In this document: positions 7,474 to 15,002 of the stretch, piece after piece
Layout of the letters: each line of letters opens with the position of its first letter
Position numbering within the stretch: the stretch's first letter is position 1
Origin: an uncultured Mycoplasmatota bacterium
GTDB lineage: Bacteria; Bacillota_I; Bacilli_A; RF39; UBA660
Direction: 5' to 3'
DNA: 25,862 bases
NCBI GenBank assembly: GCA_948470005.1
Contig: CAOKNI010000012.1
Coordinates: 1-25,862 of the forward strand
The notes under the pieces: generated by a model
Told to the model about the DNA's origin: nothing
Database searches by the model: none
What the model saw: the letters and a program-made list of their open reading frames with translations, nothing else
Position numbers and translations under genes: made by a program

Positions 7474-9397
7474 ATTCGCTATCCTTAAAATTCTCTACTA
7501 ATTCTAAATATGTCTCATCATTTGAGAGCTTTTCCTGATAACGCACAAATTCCTTTTTAAAAGCATCAACATCATAAATATGAAAAATCCTAGAATAATC
7601 ATTATAAACTTGAATTATTGCACTATTTTGTGACTTTTTATGGTTATTTGTTTTAATAAAGTCGGCAAAATCATTTAAATTGCTTTTAATTACATAATTA
7701 AATACATACTCATCAAGTTCACCAAAAGCTTCTACATTACCAGCTAAATAAAAATTTAAATTATTACCATTTTTCGAAATCATCTCTAAGAACATATTAT
7801 TTTCATACTCTTCTACATACTTAAATAGCTTATCATTCGCCATATATGGAACTAGCAAGACTTCATAATCATGATTAGTATAATTATAAACTTTTAGATA
7901 ATCTGAATTTTTATAATCTTCTTTATATTCCACGTCTTGCATAGTTTCTTTTATTAAATTTTTAAGCTCTTTTGTAACAGGAATTCCCTCAACATAAAGG
8001 ATATTCTGATATTTATAGTTAAGACGCTTTTCTTTTTGTTGTTCTAAACAATATTTTTCAATTATATCCTCAGAAGTTGGCGATAATATCAAGTTAGCCG
8101 CATAGTCCTTATTCTTACTAGCTAAAGTAACAAATCTTCGGTCATAATCCATACGTTCATAATAAGCAAGAGACTCCCTTAGCAAAATGTTAATCATATC
8201 TTTATCTTTAATAACTAAAGTTTCATTATACCCATTTCCAAAATGTTCTAAAGAAATACTTGTTATATCCTCTATTACCATTTCTTTATTAATAAAACGT
8301 GGTACAAGATAATATGCTCCTAAAATAACTAAAAAAGTTGTATAACAAACAATAACCGATTTTAAAAATTTAAATATTTCTTTTCGAGTTATCAAATCAT
8401 ATATATTATAATAAATAAACACCAAAACCAAAGAAACCAAAAATCCCATAAAATCGCCCCCTTGGATAATTAACATCAAAATAAAAGTTACAGGTATAAG
8501 CGTAATGGTTTTAACAAAATAATGAGCAAATTCACTTTTGAAACTTGTTTCGTTATTTTCCATTTTCCGATTTTTAAACTGATAATATCCCAAAGAAAGA
8601 TATATGATACTTAATATCACCATTTTAATCAGACTGGAAACATTATATATACTTGCTTCATCCATCTCTAATATTAATATTGGAGCTGTTAAAATAACAT
8701 TAAATCCCCTGTTATAAGATAAATAATACTCATTATTTAAAAGCCTCGTTGCACATTCTTCACTATCACAACTATAATTCTTAGGTGCACAAGTATCCAT
8801 TGTGCATTTAATATAATTATGCGTATTATTAGCAAACCATAAATTAGACGCTACTAAAAAAGGATATAAACATATAATAATTAATATAAGTACGATACTT
8901 CCCATTAAATTACCTGCCAATGTGATAGCAAGTACCGCGACGCTAAACATAAAAATATAGGATACTAACCACAATACAAAATAATCTACTATCATTAAAA
9001 AAGGAATTGTAATAGTACTAAAGAATAGATTGAAAAAAAGAAAAATAAATACATTAAAAAGCATAAATATCAATAATATGAAAAAGCCTCCTAGAATATT
9101 TGTAAAATACAAACTCTTTCTACTAATGGGTTGAGCCATCACAAAATCAACACTTCGCCTTTTAAAGACAAAACCAAACAAAACAAAAGCTAAAATTATA
9201 GGAATAAAATATAAACCTATCTGCGTTATAATACTTAGCAAATTAAAATTCATCAAATTTTGTTTTTCTGTGATACAAATTGTAAGCATCACAATATTTA
9301 AAAGCGGAACTAAGCCTAAAACAAAAGCTATTAAACCTTTTGATTTTTTTATATTTTCTCTAAAATATTTATAATTAAATAATTTCATTAAATTCAT
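7463..9397 (-). CDS. ABC transporter permease with large extracytoplasmic domain
   Basis: A 644-aa membrane protein, the partner of the ATPase gene it overlaps by 23 bp. The N-terminal half has about five or six membrane helices with the ABC-2 feature FVMAQPISRKSLYFTNIL. A short loop with five Cys follows (about residues 200-217: KCTMDTCAPKNYSCDSEEC), then about four more helices to about residue 370. The last about 270 residues are hydrophilic and probably outside the cell. The layout recalls the YtrC/YtrD and bacitracin-type exporters that respond to cell-wall stress, but substrate and direction are not shown by the sequence. The Cys-rich loop and the long ectodomain are unusual for this family. 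Confidence 0.85.
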   Translation of the reverse strand: MNLMKLFNYKYFRENIKKSKGLIAFVLGLVPLLNIVMLTICITEKQNLMNFNLLSIITQIGLYFIPIILAFVLFGFVFKRRSVDFVMAQPISRKSLYFTNILGGFFILLIFMLFNVFIFLFFNLFFSTITIPFLMIVDYFVLWLVSYIFMFSVAVLAITLAGNLMGSIVLILIIICLYPFLVASNLWFANNTHNYIKCTMDTCAPKNYSCDSEECATRLLNNEYYLSYNRGFNVILTAPILILEMDEASIYNVSSLIKMVILSIIYLSLGYYQFKNRKMENNETSFKSEFAHYFVKTITLIPVTFILMLIIQGGDFMGFLVSLVLVFIYYNIYDLITRKEIFKFLKSVIVCYTTFLVILGAYYLVPRFINKEMVIEDITSISLEHFGNGYNETLVIKDKDMINILLRESLAYYERMDYDRRFVTLASKNKDYAANLILSPTSEDIIEKYCLEQQKEKRLNYKYQNILYVEGIPVTKELKNLIKETMQDVEYKEDYKNSDYLKVYNYTNHDYEVLLVPYMANDKLFKYVEEYENNMFLEMISKNGNNLNFYLAGNVEAFGELDEYVFNYVIKSNLNDFADFIKTNNHKKSQNSAIIQVYNDYSRIFHIYDVDAFKKEFVRYQEKLSNDETYLELVENFKDSEYEY

Positions 9398-10271
9398 ATC
9401 CTAAAGCCTCCATCTGATAAATAAATACTTCTTCCAAAGTTAGTGGTAAATAATCTAAGATAATAGGATTTAAATTACTTAATATTTTCTTACTATCTTT
9501 ACCATTTTCATCAATAATCAAAGTAGCCACGCTTCCAATTTTTTTATATGATAATATTTTTAAACCTTTAAAAGTAGATTTATTAAAATTCTGTTTTAAA
9601 GAAATTTGGACTTTAAACATTGTTGTTTTCAAAGTATCTATATCACTTTCAAATAAAATATTTCCTTTATATAAAAGTCCTAAATTATCACAAATATCTT
9701 CTAATTCTCGTAAATTATGACTAGTCATAATAATTGTAGCGTTGTTACTTACTTGCTCTGCTAATAAACTTTTAAAATATTTCCGAACAACAGGATCAAG
9801 TCCATCAAAAGTCTCATCAAAAAATAAATATTTTGCATGAGTTGCTAAAGCACAAATAAGTGCACATTGTCTTTTCATTCCTTTTGAAAAAGAACTGATT
9901 TTAGCATTTAAATTAAGTTTAAGTTTGTTTGCTACCGCAATAACATAATCCATATCAAACTTGTAATATAACGCTTCATAAAAACTTGCCATATCCATAA
10001 GTGTATAACCATTATAAAAAAATAAATCATCTGGCACAAATACCATCTCTTGTTTTATCTCTTCATTATCATACACACTGATACCATCAATTAAGATTTC
10101 TCCCGCATCAGCTTTATAAATACTATTTATTAACCGCAACAAAGTTGATTTACCAGCTCCATTAGCACCAACTAAACCATAAATTGCGTTATCTTGAATA
10201 GTACAACAAAGATTTTCTAAAACAAATATCTCATTATCAAAACTTTTAGTTAAATTCTTAACTTCAATCAT
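9375..10271 (-). CDS. ABC transporter ATP-binding protein (YtrB-like)
   Basis: Nucleotide-binding subunit, 298 aa. Walker A GANGAGKST (35-43), ABC signature SFSKGMKRQ (127-135), Walker B YLFFDE (148-153), D-loop GLDP and switch His185 (TSHN) are all intact. The C-terminal about 80 residues form the extra domain seen in drug and antibiotic exporters. GGGAGTGA precedes the ATG. It is the first gene of the operon ATPase-permease-GntR-glycosyltransferase, all overlapping or separated by only 2 bp. Its promoter carries the palindrome discussed below. Confidence 0.95.
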   Translation of the reverse strand: MIEVKNLTKSFDNEIFVLENLCCTIQDNAIYGLVGANGAGKSTLLRLINSIYKADAGEILIDGISVYDNEEIKQEMVFVPDDLFFYNGYTLMDMASFYEALYYKFDMDYVIAVANKLKLNLNAKISSFSKGMKRQCALICALATHAKYLFFDETFDGLDPVVRKYFKSLLAEQVSNNATIIMTSHNLRELEDICDNLGLLYKGNILFESDIDTLKTTMFKVQISLKQNFNKSTFKGLKILSYKKIGSVATLIIDENGKDSKKILSNLNPIILDYLPLTLEEVFIYQMEALGYEFNEII

Positions 10272-10289
10272 ATACTATCACTCCCAAAC

Positions 10290-10310
10290 TGTACTATATG
10301 TACTAGTACA
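10290..10310 (-). promoter_or_regulatory. Palindromic operator, likely for the YtrA-type GntR protein
   Basis: TGTACTAGTACA is a perfect 12-bp palindrome (10299-10310). A further half-site TGTACTA lies at 10290-10296. It lies between the -10 box and the ribosome binding site, over the expected start of transcription, where a bound repressor would block the operon. Confidence 0.7.
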
Positions 10311-10315
10311 ATTAA

Positions 10316-10344
10316 AATATATCATAATATTTTCTAGTCTGCAA
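10316..10344 (-). promoter_or_regulatory. Promoter of the ABC-GntR-glycosyltransferase operon
   Basis: On the minus strand TTGCAG, 17 bp, then TATATT. The -10 ends 5 bp before the TGTACTAGTACA palindrome. Confidence 0.55.
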
Positions 10345-10370
10345 GAGCAAAACAAATATTTTACATCAAA

Positions 10371-10420
10371 ACAAAAAATACCGTAATAGTTTCATATTCC
10401 AGATACAAAACATCGGTATT
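10371..10420 (-). terminator. Long-loop hairpin with T-run, likely terminator of the 10.5 kb relic
   Basis: A perfect 7-bp stem AATACCG / CGGTATT (10377-10383, 10414-10420) with a 30-nt loop. On the minus strand the stem runs into T6. It lies downstream of the DGR-like relic and just upstream of the ABC operon promoter. Confidence 0.5.
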
Positions 10421-10428
10421 ATTTATTT

Positions 10429-10499
10429 AAGATTTCTCTTTGGACTAATCTTGTATCCTAGTTCTGCTTATGATAGTCTTAACCATCACTTGAGGTTAA
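10429..10499. repeat. Two hairpins downstream of the DGR-like relic
   Basis: The first inverted repeat is AAGATT/AATCTT (10429-10434, 10447-10452). The second is TTAACC/GGTTAA (10479-10484, 10494-10499), which overlaps the relic's TAA stop. A hairpin directly after the variable repeat is a known feature of several DGRs. Here the stem is only 6 bp (longer if one bulge is allowed). Confidence 0.4.
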
Positions 10500-10627
10500 A
10501 AGGATATTGGGCGCACACCAAACGTGTTGTTCACGTTGTTGTTGCCGAGGTTGCCATCCGAATTCACACGGAACACGTTAGCGTTGGTCGCATTATACGG
10601 AGACAAACAAATTCCAAACGTTTTAGA
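10496..10627 (-). pseudogene. C-type-lectin-like C-terminal fragment resembling a DGR template or variable repeat
   Basis: On the minus strand an open stretch of 43 codons between stops at 10628-10630 and 10496-10498 reads ...GICLSPYNATNANVFRV, NSDGNLGNNNVNNTFGVRP, ISF-stop. The VNNTFGVRP ending matches the C-terminus of formylglycine-enzyme/C-type-lectin-fold surface proteins, the usual DGR variable proteins. Ten codons are Asn and eight of them are AAC, clustered as in DGR template repeats, where the adenines mark sites that diversify. The stretch is about half G+C, against under 30% around it. There is no start codon or upstream frame, and no second copy, reverse transcriptase or Avd gene in the window. 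It may be a template repeat or the broken tail of a target gene. Confidence 0.5.
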
Positions 10628-10717
10628 TTAACCCACTACTACAACTTAATTATATTTGACTTTCATGCTTTAAGTCAATATTAATCAATTTAGCTTTACA
10701 TTTACCATAAATTAACT

Positions 10718-10984
10718 TTATTCATAGCTCATTTGCGTAACATCATAGCCGTAAAATTCTAAAATACTAACTGCTTTACGCGATTTAGTTCCTTTAGAAC
10801 AAACAATAAAATAGGACTTATTTTTATCAAGAATTTGTTTATAATTAAGCATTAATTTTTCATAAGGAATATTTATACTATCTGGATGATGAAATTTAAG
10901 ATAATCTTGAGGGTTTTGAATATCAATCAATATTCCCATATTCCTAAAATAATTATTTATATTTAATCTTTTCATATACATCAC
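10718..10984 (-). CDS. Small rhodanese-like domain protein
   Basis: A single short rhodanese (Cdc25-like) domain of about 85-88 aa. Visible are LIDIQNPQDYLKFHHPDSINIPYE in the position of the usual DvRepeEf..GHIpgAinip, and the active loop CSKGTKSRKA with a Cys nucleophile, followed by GYDVTQM. Small rhodaneses move sulfane sulfur in sulfur metabolism or redox response. The start is uncertain: GTG (10984) or the ATG three codons later, with only a weak ribosome binding site. It lies just downstream of the terminator of the coupling-protein gene, so it is probably a separate unit. Confidence 0.8.
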   Translation of the reverse strand: MMYMKRLNINNYFRNMGILIDIQNPQDYLKFHHPDSINIPYEKLMLNYKQILDKNKSYFIVCSKGTKSRKAVSILEFYGYDVTQMSYE

Positions 10985-11000
10985 TAATTTATGATACGAA

Positions 11001-11034
11001 AAAATAAAAAAGGGACTTATAATAATAGCCCTTT
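11001..11034 (-). terminator. Rho-independent terminator of the coupling-protein gene
   Basis: On the minus strand AAAGGG, a 14-nt loop, CCCTTT, then a long T-rich tail (stem 11009-11034). It begins at the stop codon of the VirD4/TraG-like gene. Confidence 0.8.
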
Positions 11035-13579
11035 ATTCATTGAAAAAATCGTCAAAAAATTCATCATCTGTAATCACATTATCATTAACAATTATACTAT
11101 CCGCATCCACATTTATTTTAGGTTTAGTTAAATCATCATTCTTAGCTTCTTTATCAAAGTCTTGTTTTAAAGTGGCAGGAATTGTCGTATCAACTACTTC
11201 TTTCACACTCTCACCATTATTATTAAGTTCCACGTTTTTATTTTCATTAGGCATGGAAAGCGGAACATTTAAAGAAGGATTATTTAAATCAACATTGGTA
11301 TTATTGTTAAGCATTTCCTGAGCCGGTTTTTCTTTAGGTAAATTAGCAACTGGTGAAGTATTTTTGGCTTTTTCAAGTTCTGCTTTTTGACGTGCTTCTT
11401 CTTCGTCTAATTCTTTTAATCTTCTATCAATATCTTTCATCATCGCATCAATATCACTATCCGATAAACTATTCATCGGCTTATCAAACATTGGATTAGA
11501 ACTAAATGGGTTAGTATTCATATTGTTATTAGCCCCTGTATTCATTCCTCCTCCAAAATTTGGCATACTACCCATACTATTTGGTGTAAATGCCCCATTA
11601 CTATTTAAATTAGGTGAAATATTTATTGGTTTATTTACCGCTCGATTATTACCAAAAGGAGTACTATTAAAGCCAGTATTTAAAGCACTTGGATTAGAAT
11701 TTAAAGGTGGAACATTAGAATTCATATTATTAAATCCTGTATTCATTCCACCCCCAAAATTAGGCGTACTTCCCATTCCGCTCGGTGTAAAAGGATTACC
11801 AAAATTATTACTGAACGGATTACTCATGTTATTATCTTTATTTTCCAAGTTACTCATCATTTGTTTTCTTTTTTCTTCCGTAACATATTTTTTAACATCA
11901 AATAATTCTATTTTTTTCGTTTCCCGATTAGGATAAGCTGATTCTTCTCTATTCATCCCCCAATTCATTTTAAAATCAGGCTCTAACTTCGTCCTAAAAG
12001 GATTTTTACGTAATCTAATAATTATTGCTTCAAAAAGTTTTAACTTTTGTAAATCTGAAATTGTAACTAAAGGCGTTGAAGCAGTCTTATCTTTCTCTTT
12101 TGATTTAACTTCTCCACACATCTTTGATATTTCTTCTAAAGCTGCTAACTCTGTACTAATTAAATAAACTAAATTACCACAGTTACCTTTAATAATTTCT
12201 GCTACTTCTTTACCATAGACATCATTTAATTGGGCAAAGTTTTGAATAATAAAAGTAAATCTGATATCTCTTGAACGGGCCGCTGAAACCATTGAATCGA
12301 CATCTTTAAGCGGAGGCATGTTCGCAAACTCATCTAAAATAAAATTAGTTCTATATGGCAGTTTTCCGCCATTTTCTTGAGCCACATCAATAAGCGTTTC
12401 ATAACATTGCTTAATAAAAATCGTCATCAAAGCATGATATGTCTTTTTCTCATCATGAATAATCATAAATACTGCTGTTTTCTCACGGCCTATATCTTCC
12501 ATTTTAAAATCACTATAAGCTAGCATCTCACTTAATGTTTCACGTGATGAAAATAACCTTATTTTCTGTCTAAAAGTTGATAAAATACCGCCCTTCGTTT
12601 CATTAGGAGCATTAATAGTATTAGATGCAAATATATAAGGACTAGACTCTTGACCTTTTAAATTAAAATACTCTTTTATATAAGTACTAGTCGCATATCT
12701 CTCTTCACCAATACTACTCATAAAGTTTATACTATTTAAATTAACTTCTTTTTCCTGGGCATCATAAAATAAACCTAAAGCTAAACCTGAAAAATAATCC
12801 GCAGCACTTTTTTCCCAGAAATCAGAGTCTCCACCTTTTTTCGTTTGGTCATACAAAATATTCAAAGCAACGTCATCTAATAATTCTGTTGATTTATCAG
12901 AATTACCATCTTTAAAATAGCGATATGGCAAAGTAAGTGGATTCCAAGCATTACCATGATTAGGCTCTCGGAAATTTAAGACTATTATTTTATATCCCCG
13001 TTCTTTTAAAGCCGTAGCCGCATATTTATAAATCTCACCTTTAGGGTCTGTTATTATCATCGATTCGCCTTTTTTAGCAAGTAAATTTACCATTGGTTTA
13101 ACAACAGTCTGCGTTTTACCAGAACCAGTTGACCCAATAACTAAGTTATGATATTCTCCATTATCAACCCAAATTTCTTTACCATTATTTATTAAAGGAA
13201 TACCTGCCGCTGTAACAGTATCTGCCTGAGGGTCAACTTTTTCAATACCAGAGTCACTTTTGATTTCTTTTTCTGTACTCCATCTAGCATATCCAGCTTC
13301 CTGTTTTTCCCCTAATTTTAAACCAAATCCTTTACCTTTTTCTTTATTAAAAATATAAGAAGAAACACTTGTAAAAACGATAACTAACGAAATAAAAAAC
13401 ATAAATAACGTCAATAATAAATAATCTTTTGTAAAAGCTTTAAACGGCAACAAGCCATAAAACTCACCTGTATTTATAAAAGATGAGAAATTTAAAACAG
13501 CTATACAACATAGATATAATAAAAGTAAACAATATAAACAAAAAATTAAAAAGTCTTTGGGCGATATTTTAAATTTCAT
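11033..13579 (-). CDS. VirD4/TraG-type type IV coupling ATPase with Asn/Gly-rich tail
   Basis: A DNA-pumping ATPase of the type IV coupling protein family (848 aa). Two N-terminal membrane helices (about 10-31 and 53-75) precede the ATPase domain: Walker A GSTGSGKT with K155, ITDPKGE, the Walker B region FILDEFANMPPLKDVD (D416, E417), SAARSRDIRF and QNFAQLNDVYG. The tail from about residue 570 is low-complexity Asn/Pro/Gly/Met-rich sequence with two similar modules (MPNFGGGMNTG-type), then a coiled-coil-like charged stretch (DIDRRLKELDEEEARQKAEL) and an acidic end. A GGAGG site precedes the ATG. No relaxase, VirB4, VirB6 or transfer origin is visible nearby, and it is flanked by core genes, so its role (remnant element, or chromosomal export of DNA or protein) is open. 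Confidence 0.92.
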   Translation of the reverse strand: MKFKISPKDFLIFCLYCLLLLYLCCIAVLNFSSFINTGEFYGLLPFKAFTKDYLLLTLFMFFISLVIVFTSVSSYIFNKEKGKGFGLKLGEKQEAGYARWSTEKEIKSDSGIEKVDPQADTVTAAGIPLINNGKEIWVDNGEYHNLVIGSTGSGKTQTVVKPMVNLLAKKGESMIITDPKGEIYKYAATALKERGYKIIVLNFREPNHGNAWNPLTLPYRYFKDGNSDKSTELLDDVALNILYDQTKKGGDSDFWEKSAADYFSGLALGLFYDAQEKEVNLNSINFMSSIGEERYATSTYIKEYFNLKGQESSPYIFASNTINAPNETKGGILSTFRQKIRLFSSRETLSEMLAYSDFKMEDIGREKTAVFMIIHDEKKTYHALMTIFIKQCYETLIDVAQENGGKLPYRTNFILDEFANMPPLKDVDSMVSAARSRDIRFTFIIQNFAQLNDVYGKEVAEIIKGNCGNLVYLISTELAALEEISKMCGEVKSKEKDKTASTPLVTISDLQKLKLFEAIIIRLRKNPFRTKLEPDFKMNWGMNREESAYPNRETKKIELFDVKKYVTEEKRKQMMSNLENKDNNMSNPFSNNFGNPFTPSGMGSTPNFGGGMNTGFNNMNSNVPPLNSNPSALNTGFNSTPFGNNRAVNKPINISPNLNSNGAFTPNSMGSMPNFGGGMNTGANNNMNTNPFSSNPMFDKPMNSLSDSDIDAMMKDIDRRLKELDEEEARQKAELEKAKNTSPVANLPKEKPAQEMLNNNTNVDLNNPSLNVPLSMPNENKNVELNNNGESVKEVVDTTIPATLKQDFDKEAKNDDLTKPKINVDADSIIVNDNVITDDEFFDDFFNE
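11535..11800 (-). repeat. Duplicated module inside the coupling-protein tail
   Basis: Two imperfect copies of about 50 bp (roughly 11541-11590 and 11746-11795) each encode a stretch of the form ...SxPNFGGGMNTG... They lie in the Asn/Gly-rich tail and probably arose by internal duplication. Confidence 0.7.
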
Positions 13580-13604
13580 AATCTTCCTCCAAACATATAG
13601 ATTA

Positions 13605-13632
13605 ATTATACTACAAATAACTTAAAAGTAAA
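13605..13632 (-). promoter_or_regulatory. Sigma-A promoter for the coupling-protein gene
   Basis: On the minus strand TTTACT, 16 bp, then TATAAT, about 25 bp before the ATG. Confidence 0.6.
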
Positions 13633-13636
13633 AGTT

Positions 13637-14098
13637 CTAATTTATACTAATTCTAAAATAATAAAAAATATTAAAATAGAAAGTATTTTCTAAATAAAAT
13701 TCTTTTAAATTATAAGTGTTATTAAATTGCTTAAAAAATATATATAGTTCTTCTTCTCCATTTTTTAATTTAAAATCTGCTTCACTTGCGATTTCATAAT
13801 AATAAGCCGTATAAAAATTAAATTCTGGAAGCCTATATTTCTCTTTTAAATTTTTTATTTCCTCTTTCTTATTACCCAAAAAACTTTTTAAAGCTTCATC
13901 AGGATTAAAAAAAATTAAATCAGCATTATGATAGCAAGTATTTAAATCATTATTACTAGTACATTTAAGTGGTCGAAACTCATGATGCAAAAACATAAAA
14001 GATTTTATACTTATAAAAATTAATACTATAAAAGCCAAAATAATAATTATTAAAATCAATCGATGCTTATCTAAAAAATCAACTGTGTTTTTGACCAT
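13637..14098 (-). CDS. Hypothetical single-pass membrane protein coupled to uppS
   Basis: I do not recognise this 153-aa protein. It has a basic N-terminus, one strong membrane helix (about residues 14-36), and a largely hydrophilic remainder rich in Phe, Tyr, Asn and Lys, with two Cys just outside the membrane (CTSNNDLNTC), probably facing outward. It overlaps the end of uppS by 20 bp; the last uppS codons (for RRFGG) supply the GGAGG ribosome binding site, so the two are translationally coupled. The next gene after uppS is usually cdsA; this is not CdsA. A role in envelope lipid or wall metabolism is inference from position only. Confidence 0.75.
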   Translation of the reverse strand: MVKNTVDFLDKHRLILIIIILAFIVLIFISIKSFMFLHHEFRPLKCTSNNDLNTCYHNADLIFFNPDEALKSFLGNKKEEIKNLKEKYRLPEFNFYTAYYYEIASEADFKLKNGEEELYIFFKQFNNTYNLKEFYLENTFYFNIFYYFRISIN

Positions 14099-14789
14099 TT
14101 AAGCCTCCAAAGCGTCGTTCTTTATTTCCATAAATAAAAAGTGCTTTATTAAATTCCGACTTATCAAAATCCGGAAAAAATGTATTGGTAAAATAAAATT
14201 CACTATAACTCATTTGATATAACATAAAATTGCTAACACGCTCTTCTCCACCCGTTCTAATAAGTAAATCAATTGGTGGTAAATCTTGATACAAATATTT
14301 ATAAAAGTCTTCTCGCGTAAATTTAGCAACATCAAGACCCTTATTTATATCTTTAGCTAGCTTTATGGCACCATCAATTATTTCTTCTTGGCCTCCATAA
14401 TTAAAACAAATATTTAATATTCCTTGATTATTATCTTTTGTTTTTTCTTCTATAGCTGAAATAGAGTTTAAAACGTCTTCTCGTAAATTTTCTTTCCGAC
14501 CAGAAATTATTACTTTAATTCCTTTTTTAAATAATTTTTCTGATTTACTTTTAAAATATTTTATAATTAAATTCATTAAATAATCTACTTCTTCTTTACT
14601 CCGTTTAAAATTATCCGTTGAAAAAGCATAAACACTTAAAACTTTTACTCCCATATCAACAGCATGTATAGCTAATTTTTCTAAAGTTTTGCTTCCTTCT
14701 AAATGACCAACACTACGATTTAATCCTCTATTTGTAGCCCAACGACCATTACCATCCATAATAATAGCAACATGATTTGGTACTTGCAT
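14079..14789 (-). CDS. uppS: Undecaprenyl diphosphate synthase (cis-prenyltransferase)
   Basis: Makes undecaprenyl diphosphate, the lipid carrier for wall and polysaccharide precursors, from farnesyl and isopentenyl diphosphates at the membrane. The 236-aa product has the family's five regions: VAIIMDGNGRWA with catalytic Asp12, GHLEGSKTLE, SVYAFSTDNFKRS, NICFNYGGQEEI, and LLIRTGGEERVSNFML followed by YSEFYFTNTFFPDF. RTGGEE replaces the usual RTSGEQ, a mild variation. AAGGT lies before the ATG. The coupled membrane protein follows. Identification is secure. Confidence 0.96.
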   Translation of the reverse strand: MQVPNHVAIIMDGNGRWATNRGLNRSVGHLEGSKTLEKLAIHAVDMGVKVLSVYAFSTDNFKRSKEEVDYLMNLIIKYFKSKSEKLFKKGIKVIISGRKENLREDVLNSISAIEEKTKDNNQGILNICFNYGGQEEIIDGAIKLAKDINKGLDVAKFTREDFYKYLYQDLPPIDLLIRTGGEERVSNFMLYQMSYSEFYFTNTFFPDFDKSEFNKALFIYGNKERRFGGLNGQKHS

Positions 14790-14812
14790 AAATTTACCTT
14801 CTCTCGCATAAA

Positions 14813-14818
14813 ATTATA
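14813..14818 (-). promoter_or_regulatory. Extended -10 promoter for uppS
   Basis: TGATATAAT on the minus strand (TG one base before a perfect TATAAT), about 25 bp before the uppS ATG. The -35 box is weak. The sequence is back-to-back with the tRNA-Thr promoter. Confidence 0.5.
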
Positions 14819-14827
14819 TCATATTTG

Positions 14828-14856
14828 TTGCATCAAAGCTAGCAATCTGCTATAAT
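14828..14856 (+). promoter_or_regulatory. Promoter of tRNA-Thr
   Basis: TTGCAT, 17 bp, then TATAAT with TGC upstream (extended -10), ending 8 bp before the first base of the tRNA. Confidence 0.75.
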
Positions 14857-14864
14857 TTACTTAT

Positions 14865-14938
14865 GCTGATTTAGTTTAGTGGTAAAACAGATGCATGGTA
14901 AGCATCAGAGGACTGTTCAATTCAGTCATTCAGCACCA
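14865..14938 (+). tRNA. tRNA-Thr (anticodon GGU)
   Basis: Cloverleaf by hand: acceptor GCTGATT with ATTCAGC (one U-U mismatch at pair 6-67), D arm GTTT/AAAC, anticodon stem GATGC/GCATC with loop ATGGTAA giving anticodon GGT, a short AGAG variable loop, T arm GACTG/CAGTC with loop TTCAATT, discriminator A and an encoded CCA. GGU reads threonine codons ACC and ACU. It is flanked by its own promoter and terminator. Confidence 0.93.
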
Positions 14939-14948
14939 GATTGATACC

Positions 14949-14990
14949 AAACTCGAACTCAATACTAAAAATAAAAGTTCGAGTTTTATT
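14949..14990 (+). terminator. Rho-independent terminator after tRNA-Thr
   Basis: A perfect 11-bp stem (AAACTCGAACT at 14949-14959 with AGTTCGAGTTT at 14976-14986) followed by TTATT. It begins 10 bp after the tRNA CCA end. Confidence 0.85.
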
Positions 14991-15002
14991 ATTCTCAAAT
15001 AT

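Noticed and set aside
10451..10684. Plus-strand open frame of 77 codons across the GC-rich stretch
   Set aside because: It lies opposite the lectin-like fragment, has no ribosome binding site, and its residues look like the reverse complement of the minus-strand reading.
11523..11936. Long plus-strand open frame opposite the coupling-protein tail
   Set aside because: It is the shadow of the Asn/Pro/Gly-rich repeats on the other strand; no start signal, and the minus-strand gene is well supported.
11033..13579. Integrative conjugative element
   Set aside because: Only the coupling protein is present; no integrase, relaxase, att-like direct repeats or transfer origin seen.
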